Part shown: piece after piece, positions 1 through 6,005 of the stretch | How positions within the stretch are numbered: the first letter of the stretch is position 1 | Layout of the letters: the number at the start of each line of letters is the position of its first letter | DNA from: a bacterium | GTDB lineage: Bacteria > Nitrospinota_A > UBA7883 > JACRGQ01 | Assembly: GCA_021815535.1 (NCBI GenBank) | Contig: JAKAGL010000009.1 | Location: 1 to 21,546, forward strand | DNA length: 21,546 nt | Direction: 5' to 3' | The notes under the pieces: model-generated | What the model saw: the letters and a program-made list of their open reading frames with translations, nothing else | The model's database searches: none | Told to the model about the DNA's origin: nothing | Program-made: the position numbers and the translations under genes

Positions 1-2
1 AA

Positions 3-134
3 ATGGTGGGTGACGAGGTTTGGGAAGCCCGCCGCGCGGTTGCGTAATGCAACCGCTTTTGCGGGCGGCCCGGCTCCTCTTTGGCGCTCCCTCGCCGGTC
101 GCGCACGGAACCGGGCTTCAAATCCTGTATCACC
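3..134 (-). repeat. tRNA-Val-linked element (family member 1)
   Basis: Read on the minus strand, downstream of tRNA-Val. The element opens with an exact 18-nt antisense copy of the tRNA T-arm/acceptor region (117-134 is the inverted copy of 202-219). It ends with an 11-nt sense copy of the tRNA 3' end including CCA (3-13 directly repeats 196-206). Between them lies a GC-rich core. Positions 84-104 match 2951-2971 of the second element at 20 of 21 positions in reverse complement. Two further short blocks are shared (about 22-32 and 53-68). A perfect 8-bp hairpin lies at 36-56. No protein is credible here. The architecture is seen directly; mobility or function is inference. Confidence 0.75.
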
Positions 135-196
135 GCCGCTAATACCGAACGTGGGGATGCGAAGGCAGGCGTTGGAATTTAGCTTTTTGGAAAATA

Positions 197-271
197 TGGT
201 GGGTGATACAGGATTTGAACCTGTGGCTTCTACCGTGTGAAGGTAGCACTCTACCGCTGAGTTAATCACCC
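197..271 (-). tRNA. tRNA-Val (anticodon CAC)
   Basis: The minus strand folds as a complete cloverleaf. The acceptor stem is GGGTGAT/ATCACCC with discriminator A and an encoded CCA at 197-199. The D-arm has the usual AGCGGTAGA loop. The anticodon stem CTACC/GGTAG closes loop TTCACAC, giving anticodon CAC, which reads GUG as valine. The T-arm is ACAGG-TTCAAAT-CCTGT. A strong sigma70-like promoter lies just upstream. The downstream region holds an element built around fragments of this same tRNA. Confidence 0.97.
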
Positions 272-284
272 AATCGAAGGTGAG

Positions 285-313
285 ATTATAAACATATCCG
301 CCAATTATGGCAA
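285..313 (-). promoter_or_regulatory. Promoter of tRNA-Val
   Basis: On the minus strand TTGCCA (308-313) and TATAAT (285-290) are separated by exactly 17 bp. Transcription would begin around 277-279, a few bases before the mature tRNA 5' end at 271. The match to the sigma70 consensus is good and the position fits a stable-RNA promoter. Confidence 0.75.
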
Positions 314-388
314 CCGCGCCTTTCTTGGCCTTCCGCACCCATATTATTCCCCGCGTGGCGCGGAAAAGCAAAGGAGGGAAGGGGGGGG

Positions 389-1297
389 TTACTCCCTCAC
401 CGGCACTTCGCGCGGGCGCATGGTGATGAGCGCCACCGAGGCAAAAATGATCATGGCGGCCAATATCGTGATGCGGGTCACCGGTTCGCCCGCCAGCGCC
501 CAGCCCAGAAAGACCGCGATCGCGGGATTAACATACGCATACGTTCCCACCTTGGCGGGCGTGCTCATCTTTAAAATATAAACATACGCGCTATAGCCGA
601 TGATGGAGCCGAACATGATGAGATAAAAAAACGCGCCCACCGAGCGGAGGCTCCAATCCGCCGCCGCCACGTGCGCCGCTTCGCCTTTCAATAGGCCGGC
701 GGCGCAGAGCCACAGCCCGCCCATCAACAGTTCCATGCCGGTGGTCTGCAACGACGATTCGGGCAGGTCGGCACTGCGCGCCCAAGTGCTGCCATAGGCC
801 CACGCCAACGACGATACCACCAGCGATGCCAGCCCGATGGGGTCGATGTGCATCGCCTCTACGCCATTTTGCAACACCAGCAGGGCGACCCCCGCAAGGC
901 CCAGCGCCAGACCCGCGCTGACCCACACGCCGGGATTGAGGCGGCCCCTGCTTTTCCAGTCCAACAGCGCCATCCAGATGGGAACCGTAGCCACCAGCAA
1001 TGCGGTAAGGCCGGATGCCACCCCCCGCTGCTCGGCGTACACAACGCCGCCGTTGCCGCCAAGCAGCAGCAATCCGCCGATAACGATGGTGGATCCCCAC
1101 TGCCGCAGGGTGGGGCGCTTCTCCCCCTTCAACGCCATGAAGCCGAACAACAATCCCCCGGCGATAACAAAACGGACGCCGGACATCAAAAACGGCGGAA
1201 GGGTCTCTATGGCAAAGCGGATGGCAAGGTAGGTTGATCCCCACAGGATGTAGACCGCCGCGAATGCCGCGATAATTTTTGTTCTGCCGCCGTTCAT
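389..1297 (-). CDS. EamA/DMT-family transporter
   Basis: A 302-aa inner-membrane protein of the drug/metabolite transporter superfamily, formed of two EamA repeats with about ten hydrophobic segments. The opening, with the AAVYILWGSTYLAIRFAIET motif in helix 1, is typical of the RhaT/YedA-like branch, as is the C-terminal AFLGWALAGEP-type motif seen here as IAVFLGWALAGEPVT. Members export or import small metabolites such as amino acids, but the substrate cannot be read from sequence. The reading frame is open 57 codons further upstream. I chose the ATG at 1297 because GGAGG lies about 10 nt upstream and the family motif starts immediately after it. The gene is divergent from the TPR gene, with a gap of about 64 bp that must hold both promoters. 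Confidence 0.9.
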   Translation of the reverse strand: MNGGRTKIIAAFAAVYILWGSTYLAIRFAIETLPPFLMSGVRFVIAGGLLFGFMALKGEKRPTLRQWGSTIVIGGLLLLGGNGGVVYAEQRGVASGLTALLVATVPIWMALLDWKSRGRLNPGVWVSAGLALGLAGVALLVLQNGVEAMHIDPIGLASLVVSSLAWAYGSTWARSADLPESSLQTTGMELLMGGLWLCAAGLLKGEAAHVAAADWSLRSVGAFFYLIMFGSIIGYSAYVYILKMSTPAKVGTYAYVNPAIAVFLGWALAGEPVTRITILAAMIIFASVALITMRPREVPVRE

Positions 1298-1361
1298 AGG
1301 TTGTTGCCTCCAGCATCGGGCAAACGGGGGAAATTTGCAAGTAAGGCGGTTTGGCCGCAAA

Positions 1362-2375
1362 ATGGATTGCATGAAACGGCCCGGATTTCCCATTGCCGCC
1401 ATGCTGATGGTGCTGGCGGCCGGCGCAGCCCCCGCGGAAGCGATCAGTTTCTTCACGCCGGTGTACAAAAAAGCGGCCGCCGCCTGCGCCGACGCTTTGG
1501 CGGCAGGGAATTACTCGGCCGCCATCGCCGCCGGACAGCAATCGGTGGAAGCCAGAAAGGACTATTTCGCTTCGCGGCAATGCCTGGGCAAGGCCTATGC
1601 CGGCGCCGGGTTGCCCCTCAAGGCGATAGAGGAGTTGCGCGCCGCCCTGCCGCTGGCCGATACGCCGAATCAGACGATGGTGGTCAACAGCGATCTGGGC
1701 CAACTGCTGCAAAAGGAAAAGGACTACGTTAAGGCACTGGAACACTACGATACCGCCCTGGCCTATGCCATCGTTACGCAGGATACCAAGTCGCGCGGCC
1801 TCACGCTGGCAAATATGGCGTCGCTTTTCCGCGAGCGGGGAGAAATCGAAAAAGCGCTGGAGTATTACCGCCGCGCCGTGGACGAAGGAGAAGCGGCGGC
1901 ATCCGGCACCGCGCTCAACAACATGGGAACGATCTTTTTCGACAAAAAGGATTATCCCGCCGCGCTGGATGCCTATGGCCGCGCCGCCGCGCTGGGAGAA
2001 AGCCAGAAGGATGACCTGACCGCCGGCATCGCCCTGCTGAATACGGGAAACGTTCTGCTGGCAAAGCAGGATTTTCCCGCGGCGGAGGCGAAGTTGACCG
2101 AGGGGCTGGCAAAGGTCAAAAGCGCGAAGAACGGTTACTGGGAAGCCGCCGCCCGCGAATATTTCGGACGGCTTCACATCGCATTGGGTGAAACGGCGAA
2201 GGCGAAAGGGTCCTTTGAAGCCGCGCGGGATGGATACCGCGCCAACCACTTTGAATACGAAGCGCAACAGATGGAAATGCGGTTGCGGGAAATGGATGCC
2301 GATGCCGCGAAAGCGGGCGGCGGAGAGGCCGCGCCCCCCGGCCAAAACGTCACCGTTGAGCCGCTGCCCCGCTGA
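1362..2375 (+). CDS. Exported TPR-repeat protein
   Basis: About 337 aa. A short basic start (MKRP), a hydrophobic stretch and an A-P-A-E-A cleavage-like site form a likely Sec signal peptide, so the protein is probably periplasmic. The rest is a run of tetratricopeptide-like helical pairs, for example the units around KALEHYDTALAYA, KALEYYRRAVDEG and AALDAYGRAAALGES. The tail is Ala/Pro/Gly-rich. TPR arrays bind other proteins; no catalytic domain is seen and the partner is unknown. Start choice is uncertain: ATG at 1362 is about 12 nt from a weak AAGGCGG, and ATG at 1371 begins the signal peptide itself. An in-frame ATG at 1335 is less likely because it adds residues before the signal. Gene divergent from the EamA transporter. 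Confidence 0.8.
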   Translation: MDCMKRPGFPIAAMLMVLAAGAAPAEAISFFTPVYKKAAAACADALAAGNYSAAIAAGQQSVEARKDYFASRQCLGKAYAGAGLPLKAIEELRAALPLADTPNQTMVVNSDLGQLLQKEKDYVKALEHYDTALAYAIVTQDTKSRGLTLANMASLFRERGEIEKALEYYRRAVDEGEAAASGTALNNMGTIFFDKKDYPAALDAYGRAAALGESQKDDLTAGIALLNTGNVLLAKQDFPAAEAKLTEGLAKVKSAKNGYWEAAAREYFGRLHIALGETAKAKGSFEAARDGYRANHFEYEAQQMEMRLREMDADAAKAGGGEAAPPGQNVTVEPLPR

Positions 2376-2486
2376 TAAATTCCTGAAACCCGCCTTCGCG
2401 GTGGCTATTCTTGCGGCCCATTGGCGCAATGCGCCAAATGACCCCAACCCCTCCGTACGCCTCAGCAGTGACAGGGTTGTTCCAAT

Positions 2487-2515
2487 TTGATTTCGTCCAC
2501 GGCATTTGATATAAA
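2487..2515 (+). promoter_or_regulatory. Promoter for small ORF and probably tRNA-Gln
   Basis: TTGATT (2487-2492) and TATAAA (2510-2515) have a 17-bp spacer. Transcription would start near 2522, placing the GAGGAG ribosome site of the small ORF at the very start of the RNA. No better-placed promoter is seen for tRNA-Gln. Confidence 0.65.
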
Positions 2516-2533
2516 TGCCTAACTGAGGAGAGC

Positions 2534-2737
2534 ATGCATAACCGGAACAGGGACAACGATACTGCGCGGATCTTCCTGGCGAAGGAAATCGCCGAGGTTG
2601 TGATCACGCGGTATTCTCACCTTTCCCTGTATGACGTGAAAAGCGCGATGATGAGCGCCGAGGAATTTGTCCTGAACTCGTGCCACCGCCATCAAGAAGA
2701 GGCGGCGGACGGGAAGGATGATCCCCTCTCCGAGTGA
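2534..2737 (+). CDS. Small hypothetical protein upstream of tRNA-Gln
   Basis: 67 aa, not recognised. The start has a good GAGGAG site 4-9 nt upstream and a well-formed promoter before it, so I treat it as a real gene. The sequence is mixed charge with a central helical stretch (IFLAKEIAEVVITRYSHLSL) and a hydrophilic, His/Glu/Asp-rich end. There is no signal peptide or membrane segment, so it is probably cytoplasmic. The stop lies only 15 nt before the mature 5' end of tRNA-Gln, with no terminator between, so mRNA and tRNA are probably made as one transcript and separated by tRNA 5' processing. Function unknown. Confidence 0.65.
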   Translation: MHNRNRDNDTARIFLAKEIAEVVITRYSHLSLYDVKSAMMSAEEFVLNSCHRHQEEAADGKDDPLSE

Positions 2738-2752
2738 CATTGCCTGTATAAT

Positions 2753-2826
2753 TGGCCACTCGTCTAAAGGTAGGACAGCAGATTCTGGATCTGCCTATCG
2801 AGGTTCGAATCCTTGGTGGCCAGCCA
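2753..2826 (+). tRNA. tRNA-Gln (anticodon CTG)
   Basis: Complete cloverleaf. The acceptor stem is TGGCCAC/GTGGCCA with discriminator G and encoded CCA at 2824-2826. The U1 and G73 positions are typical of glutamine tRNAs. The anticodon stem GCAGA/TCTGC closes loop TTCTGGA, giving anticodon CUG, which reads CAG. The T-loop is TTCGAAT. The last 16 nt with the adjoining AAAAT recur exactly at 3051-3071. Confidence 0.97.
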
Positions 2827-2894
2827 AAAATGCGGACAGCTTGCGATAGCAAGGTGTTCCGTCATTTTGACACGAGCATCCGCTCAGGATGCGA
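2811..2894 (+). repeat. tRNA-Gln 3'-tail repeat, copy 1
   Basis: This copy starts inside the genuine tRNA (CCTTGGTGGCCAGCCA) and runs about 68 nt beyond it. It matches copy 2 at 3051-3132, 240 nt away. The first 21 nt are identical, followed by CGGACA, a variable hairpin (CTTGC-GATA-GCAAG), TGTTCCG, then an identical 19-nt block beginning ATTTTGACACGAGC, and a second hairpin GCATCC/GGATGC. It resembles the E. coli tyrT repeat units, which also carry the 3' end of their tRNA (known case, used as analogy only). Confidence 0.85.
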
Positions 2895-2923
2895 CGTGTA
2901 ATTTTCAACATTCCTTAATTCCC

Positions 2924-3059
2924 CCACCAAGGATTCGAAGCGAGCGCGCGGCGCGACCGGTGAGGGAGCGCATGCCGGACAGGACGTCCGGCATAGCACG
3001 CGAGGCGGCCCGCAAAGCGGGAGCGTGATGCGGACGCGCATGCGGGCATCCCTTGGTGG
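2924..3059 (+). repeat. tRNA-Gln-linked element (family member 2)
   Basis: It opens with 16 nt (2924-2939) that are the exact reverse complement of tRNA-Gln 2804-2819. It ends with CCTTGGTGG (3051-3059), the sense 3' region of the same tRNA, so the two ends form an imperfect inverted repeat CCACCAAGG...CCTTGGTGG. The core at 2951-2971 matches the tRNA-Val-linked element at 20 of 21 positions. GCCCGCAAA-GCGG and GCGGGC-TCCC blocks are also shared. A perfect 9-bp hairpin (2972-2994, ATGCCGGAC/GTCCGGCAT) is private to this copy. Length 136 nt, against about 131 nt for the other member. No coding potential is credible. Confidence 0.75.
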
Positions 3060-3132
3060 CCAGCCAAAAATACGGACAACCGCGCAAGCGGGTGTTCCGC
3101 TATTTTGACACGAGCATCCGTTCAGGATGCGA
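3051..3132 (+). repeat. tRNA-Gln 3'-tail repeat, copy 2
   Basis: A partial tRNA-Gln: only the last 16 nt including CCA are present, so this is not a functional tRNA. It is followed by the same flank as the true tRNA. The hairpin within the flank is CCGC-GCAA-GCGG here, against CTTGC-GATA-GCAAG in copy 1, while the enclosing CGGACA/TGTTCCG arms are unchanged. Paired changes like this point to selection or processing at RNA level. Confidence 0.85.
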
Positions 3133-3313
3133 GGCGAAAAATTCCCTTTTCCCCGATGATCTCAATGATCCCAACGGGGATGTCTGGTATCCACCGATAT
3201 GTGAATACGTGCGGACAAAAAAAGAGGGGTGCGGCCGCGCACTCAAGAATTACGCGCTCTGCGCTACTTGATAACCCAGCGCTCACCGCTCCCCCGTATG
3301 CAAAAAGACGCGC
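3133..3313 (+). other. Intergenic, no gene seen
   Basis: Between the second tRNA-tail repeat and the minus-strand small gene. Short open frames run through it but lack ribosome sites and carry no recognisable composition. One more TGCGGACA followed by an A-run occurs at about 3211-3226 and echoes the tRNA-tail flank, but the similarity is too short to call. Confidence 0.5.
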
Positions 3314-3323
3314 CTATGCGCGT
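3302..3323 (-). terminator. Intrinsic terminator overlapping the small-gene stop
   Basis: On the minus strand ACGCGC-ATAG-GCGCGT forms a 6-bp stem followed by CTTTTT. The TAG stop of the small basic protein lies in the loop, so the last codons and the terminator are the same bases. Confidence 0.65.
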
Positions 3324-3517
3324 TGGCGTACCTGCTCTCCTTTAAGCTCTTCGGGCATCTGCCTGTTGCGCGGCACGGCGGCCCCCAGCTTTTGTTTCGC
3401 CTTAAATTGGGATTTATAGCTGCCGCCGCCCGGTTCGCGCCGCTGGGTGGCCTTATCAGCCGATTGGCGCGCCTGGGTGGCGCGAGAGGCTTGTGCCTGA
3501 ACATTTCCGGCTTTCAT
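3314..3517 (-). CDS. Small basic low-complexity protein
   Basis: 67 aa, not recognised. The start has a very strong AGGAGGG about 6 nt upstream and the gene ends in an intrinsic terminator, which argues that it is real despite its odd composition. The protein is rich in Gln, Ala, Arg and Lys, with almost no hydrophobic residues (for example VQAQASRATQARQSADKATQ), and should be largely disordered or a single amphipathic helix with strong positive charge. There is no signal peptide or Cys. Such proteins can bind nucleic acids or act as stress or ribosome-associated factors, but nothing here shows which. It is convergent with the tRNA-Gln region and divergent from hppA. Confidence 0.65.
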   Translation of the reverse strand: MKAGNVQAQASRATQARQSADKATQRREPGGGSYKSQFKAKQKLGAAVPRNRQMPEELKGEQVRQRA

Positions 3518-3687
3518 ATCATCCCTCCTGCATCGGCGGAGTATTTGGCCCGCGGCAAAGGCAACGCCCGGTTGACCCCGGACACGGGTTTTGCTCCTGT
3601 TTAAAGTGTAGACCCGCTTCCACAGCCTGTCAAACGGCGGCTGGAGTTCAGGCTTGACCTTGCCGCCGCGCTATGGTTTTCTAGCGG

Positions 3688-3713
3688 TTGCACGCGTGCC
3701 GGGCACGGTGCAA
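3688..3713. promoter_or_regulatory. 26-nt inverted repeat upstream of hppA
   Basis: TTGCAC (3688-3693) pairs with GTGCAA (3708-3713), and CGTGCC (3695-3700) with GGCACG (3702-3707), giving an almost complete dyad. It lies about 60 nt before hppA and could be an operator or an RNA hairpin in the leader. No clear promoter hexamers are seen around it. Confidence 0.35.
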
Positions 3714-3770
3714 AAGAGGGGAAAACGCAGCGCCGCTGCATGCAGATATTAATTTTTTCAGTTTAGGGGA

Positions 3771-5798
3771 ATGGGTAATCCAGATATGGGAGCAAATTCA
3801 ATTACCACGGCGGCGCTGATCTCGGGCGCCATCACCATCGCGTATGCGTTCTATCTCATCGTCAGCATCAAAAAGCGTTCCGAAGGGAACGACGTGATGC
3901 GCGAAATCGCGCTGGCGATCAGGCAGGGGGCTATGGCCTACCTTAACCGGCAGTCCAAAACCATCGCCGTGATAGGGTCGATCTTCTTCGTCCTTATCTT
4001 CGCCACTTCCGGCGCATCCATCGCGCTCGGCTTTTTGGCCGGCGCGGTCCTTTCCGGCCTGGCCGGTTACATTGGCATGACCGTTTCGGTCAACGCCAAC
4101 GTGCGCACCGCCGAAGCGGCCCGGAAAGGGATGGCAGAGGCGCTTGACGTGGCCTTCAAGGGCGGCTCCGTCACCGGCCTGATGGTGGTGGGCCTGTCGC
4201 TCATCGGTGTCACGGTCACTTATCTGCTAACCGGCGATCCGGCCCATTGCATCGGCTTCGGCTTTGGCGCCAGCCTCATCTCGCTGTTCGCCCGCGTTGG
4301 CGGCGGCATTTACACCAAAGCGGCGGACGTGGGCGCCGACCTCGTGGGCAAACTGGAAGCGGGCATTCCCGAAGACGACCCGCGCAACCCGGCGGTCATC
4401 GCCGATAACGTGGGCGATAACGTGGGCGATTGCGCCGGCATGGGGGCCGACCTTTTTGAAACCTACGCCGTCACCCTTATCGCCGCCATGATCCTTGCCG
4501 TCACCTCAAAGGATGTCGTCGATCTCTACGGAAAAGACGCGGCAGTGCTCTTTCCGTTCGCGCTGGGCACCGTGGCGGTGCTGGCGACCATCGCCGGCAC
4601 CTTCTTCGCCAAACTGCCCAAAAGCCAGAACATCATGATGGCGCTGTACAAGGCGCAGATCGTCACGGCGGTCATTTCGCTCGTCGGCTTTTGGTTTGTC
4701 ACCAGCTGGATGATGGGCGGCAAGATGGCGCTGTTCGGCGCGGCCGTCGTGGGCCTCATCGTTACCTTCCTTATCACCGTTGTGACGGAATACTTCACCT
4801 CCACCGAATACACCCCGGTGCGCAAAGTGGCGCAAGCCTCTGAAACCGGCGCAGGCACCAACATCATCATGGGCCTTGCGATGGGCATGAAGAGCACCAC
4901 CATACCGGTGCTGATCATCGTGGTAGCGATGATGGCGGCCGGCGCGTTCGCCGGCGTGTACGGCATCGCCGTGGCGGCGGTGGCGATGCTTTCATCCACC
5001 GGCATGGTTATCGCCATGGACAGCTACGGCCCCATCACCGACAACGCGGGCGGCATCGCCGAGATGAGCGACCTGCCCAAGGACGTGCGCAAGATCACCG
5101 ACCAGCTCGACGCGGTGGGCAACACCACCAAGGCGGTGACCAAAGGCTACGCCATCGGCTCGGCGGCGCTGGCGGCCGTGGTGCTGTTCCAGGCGTATTC
5201 CGACACCATCATGGCAACGGCGGGCAAGGAGATCCCGTTCCTGCTCACCGATCCAAAACTGATCGTCGGCCTGTTCATCGGCGCCGCCTTGCCGTTCCTC
5301 TTCTCCGCGTTCTGCATGGAAGCGGTCGGCCGCGCCGCGCACGGCGTGGTGATCGAAGTGCGCCGCCAGTTCAAGGAAATCCCCGGCATCATGGAGCGCA
5401 AGGCGAAGCCGGATTACGCCACCTGCGTGGACATCGTCACCGCCGCCGCGCTGAAGGAAATGGTCATGCCGGGCCTGCTGGCCGTGTTGGCCCCGATCCT
5501 CGTCGGCTTCCTGCTGGGACCGATCGCGCTGGCCGGCGTGTTGGGCGGCGTTATCGTATCGGGCCTCATGATGGCGCTGATGATGTCCAACGGCGGCGCG
5601 ACGTGGGACAACGCCAAGAAGTACATCGAGAACGGCCTCCACGGTGGCAAAGGCTCCGACGCGCACAAAGCGGCGGTCGTCGGCGATACCGTTGGCGACC
5701 CGTTCAAGGATACGGCCGGTCCGGCGTTGAACGCCCTTATCAAGGTCATCAACACCGTGTCGCTGATCCTTGCCCCGCTGCTCATCGGCAAGCTGTAA
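3771..5798 (+). CDS. hppA: K+-independent H+-translocating pyrophosphatase
   Basis: 675 aa, full length for the bacterial membrane pyrophosphatase family. It hydrolyses cytoplasmic pyrophosphate and pumps protons outward through about 16 membrane helices. The substrate-binding signature is intact around residues 184-225 (DVGADLVGKLEAGIPEDD followed by DNVGDNVGDCAGMGADLFE). The GNTTKA motif has Lys at residue 454, where K+-dependent members have Ala, so this should be the K+-independent, proton-pumping class (family knowledge). The C-terminal DTVGDPFKDTAGPALN motif is present. The ATG at 3771 directly abuts AGGGGA, which is too close for a normal ribosome site. The ATG at 3786 (MGANSITT) is the alternative start, about 15 nt from it. 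Single-gene unit with its own terminator. Confidence 0.97.
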   Translation: MGNPDMGANSITTAALISGAITIAYAFYLIVSIKKRSEGNDVMREIALAIRQGAMAYLNRQSKTIAVIGSIFFVLIFATSGASIALGFLAGAVLSGLAGYIGMTVSVNANVRTAEAARKGMAEALDVAFKGGSVTGLMVVGLSLIGVTVTYLLTGDPAHCIGFGFGASLISLFARVGGGIYTKAADVGADLVGKLEAGIPEDDPRNPAVIADNVGDNVGDCAGMGADLFETYAVTLIAAMILAVTSKDVVDLYGKDAAVLFPFALGTVAVLATIAGTFFAKLPKSQNIMMALYKAQIVTAVISLVGFWFVTSWMMGGKMALFGAAVVGLIVTFLITVVTEYFTSTEYTPVRKVAQASETGAGTNIIMGLAMGMKSTTIPVLIIVVAMMAAGAFAGVYGIAVAAVAMLSSTGMVIAMDSYGPITDNAGGIAEMSDLPKDVRKITDQLDAVGNTTKAVTKGYAIGSAALAAVVLFQAYSDTIMATAGKEIPFLLTDPKLIVGLFIGAALPFLFSAFCMEAVGRAAHGVVIEVRRQFKEIPGIMERKAKPDYATCVDIVTAAALKEMVMPGLLAVLAPILVGFLLGPIALAGVLGGVIVSGLMMALMMSNGGATWDNAKKYIENGLHGGKGSDAHKAAVVGDTVGDPFKDTAGPALNALIKVINTVSLILAPLLIGKL

Positions 5799-5818
5799 GC
5801 GGTAAAAGAAATTTTAAG

Positions 5819-5852
5819 AACCGCCGCGCATCCCGCGCGGCGGTTTTTTTTT
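5819..5852 (+). terminator. Intrinsic terminator of hppA
   Basis: Perfect 11-bp stem AACCGCCGCGC/GCGCGGCGGTT with a 5-nt loop, followed by a run of T to 5852. It starts 20 nt after the hppA stop. Confidence 0.92.
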
Positions 5853-5962
5853 GCGCCGAAATTTTTTAACCTTAATTGCGCGGAACCGCCATTTCCCAGA
5901 TAGGTCAAACATTTTTGCTTGCCGGGGTCCCTCTCTTTGCAGAGGCGACTCACATGCCGCCC

Positions 5963-5982
5963 TTTGACGCAACAGCGTCAAA
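5963..5982. terminator. Second hairpin between hppA and pdxA
   Basis: TTTGACGC-AACA-GCGTCAAA is a perfect 8-bp stem with a 4-nt loop. It lies between the two convergent genes, just beyond the pdxA terminator, and may act as a backup stop or RNA 3' stabiliser. Confidence 0.5.
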
Positions 5983-6005
5983 AAATCCCGGCCGAAGGCC
6001 GGGAT
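5980..6005 (-). terminator. Intrinsic terminator of pdxA
   Basis: On the minus strand ATCCCGGCC-TTC-GGCCGGGAT is a perfect 9-bp stem followed by five more T. The stem touches the last base of the pdxA TGA (6005-6007), so the terminator begins at the stop codon itself. Confidence 0.88.

Noticed and set aside
10..240. 76-aa open frame ending in GDTGFEPVASTV
   Set aside because: It is the antisense reading of tRNA-Val and of the tRNA-linked element. Peptides of this kind are common false annotations, and it has no ribosome site.
591..2447. 618-aa minus-strand open frame
   Set aside because: It runs antisense to the TPR gene and out of frame through the EamA gene. High GC leaves long false frames; there is no recognisable domain.
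2747..2752. Perfect TATAAT next to tRNA-Gln
   Set aside because: It abuts the mature tRNA 5' end at 2753, so transcription from it would start inside the tRNA. It is not usable as the tRNA promoter, though it could initiate a truncated RNA.
2905..3087. Open frames within the tRNA-Gln element on both strands
   Set aside because: They follow the repeat blocks and hairpins, lack ribosome sites and give low-complexity Arg/Ala/Gly peptides.
2811..3132. Possible CRISPR or tandem array
   Set aside because: Only two copies exist, they are 240 nt apart, and they contain tRNA sequence with structured flanks; there are no uniform spacers or cas genes.
3574..3600. Third tRNA T-arm fragment (ACGGG-TTTTGCT-CCTGT)
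   Set aside because: It forms a small hairpin, but the loop does not fit a T-loop in either direction and no element core lies next to it.
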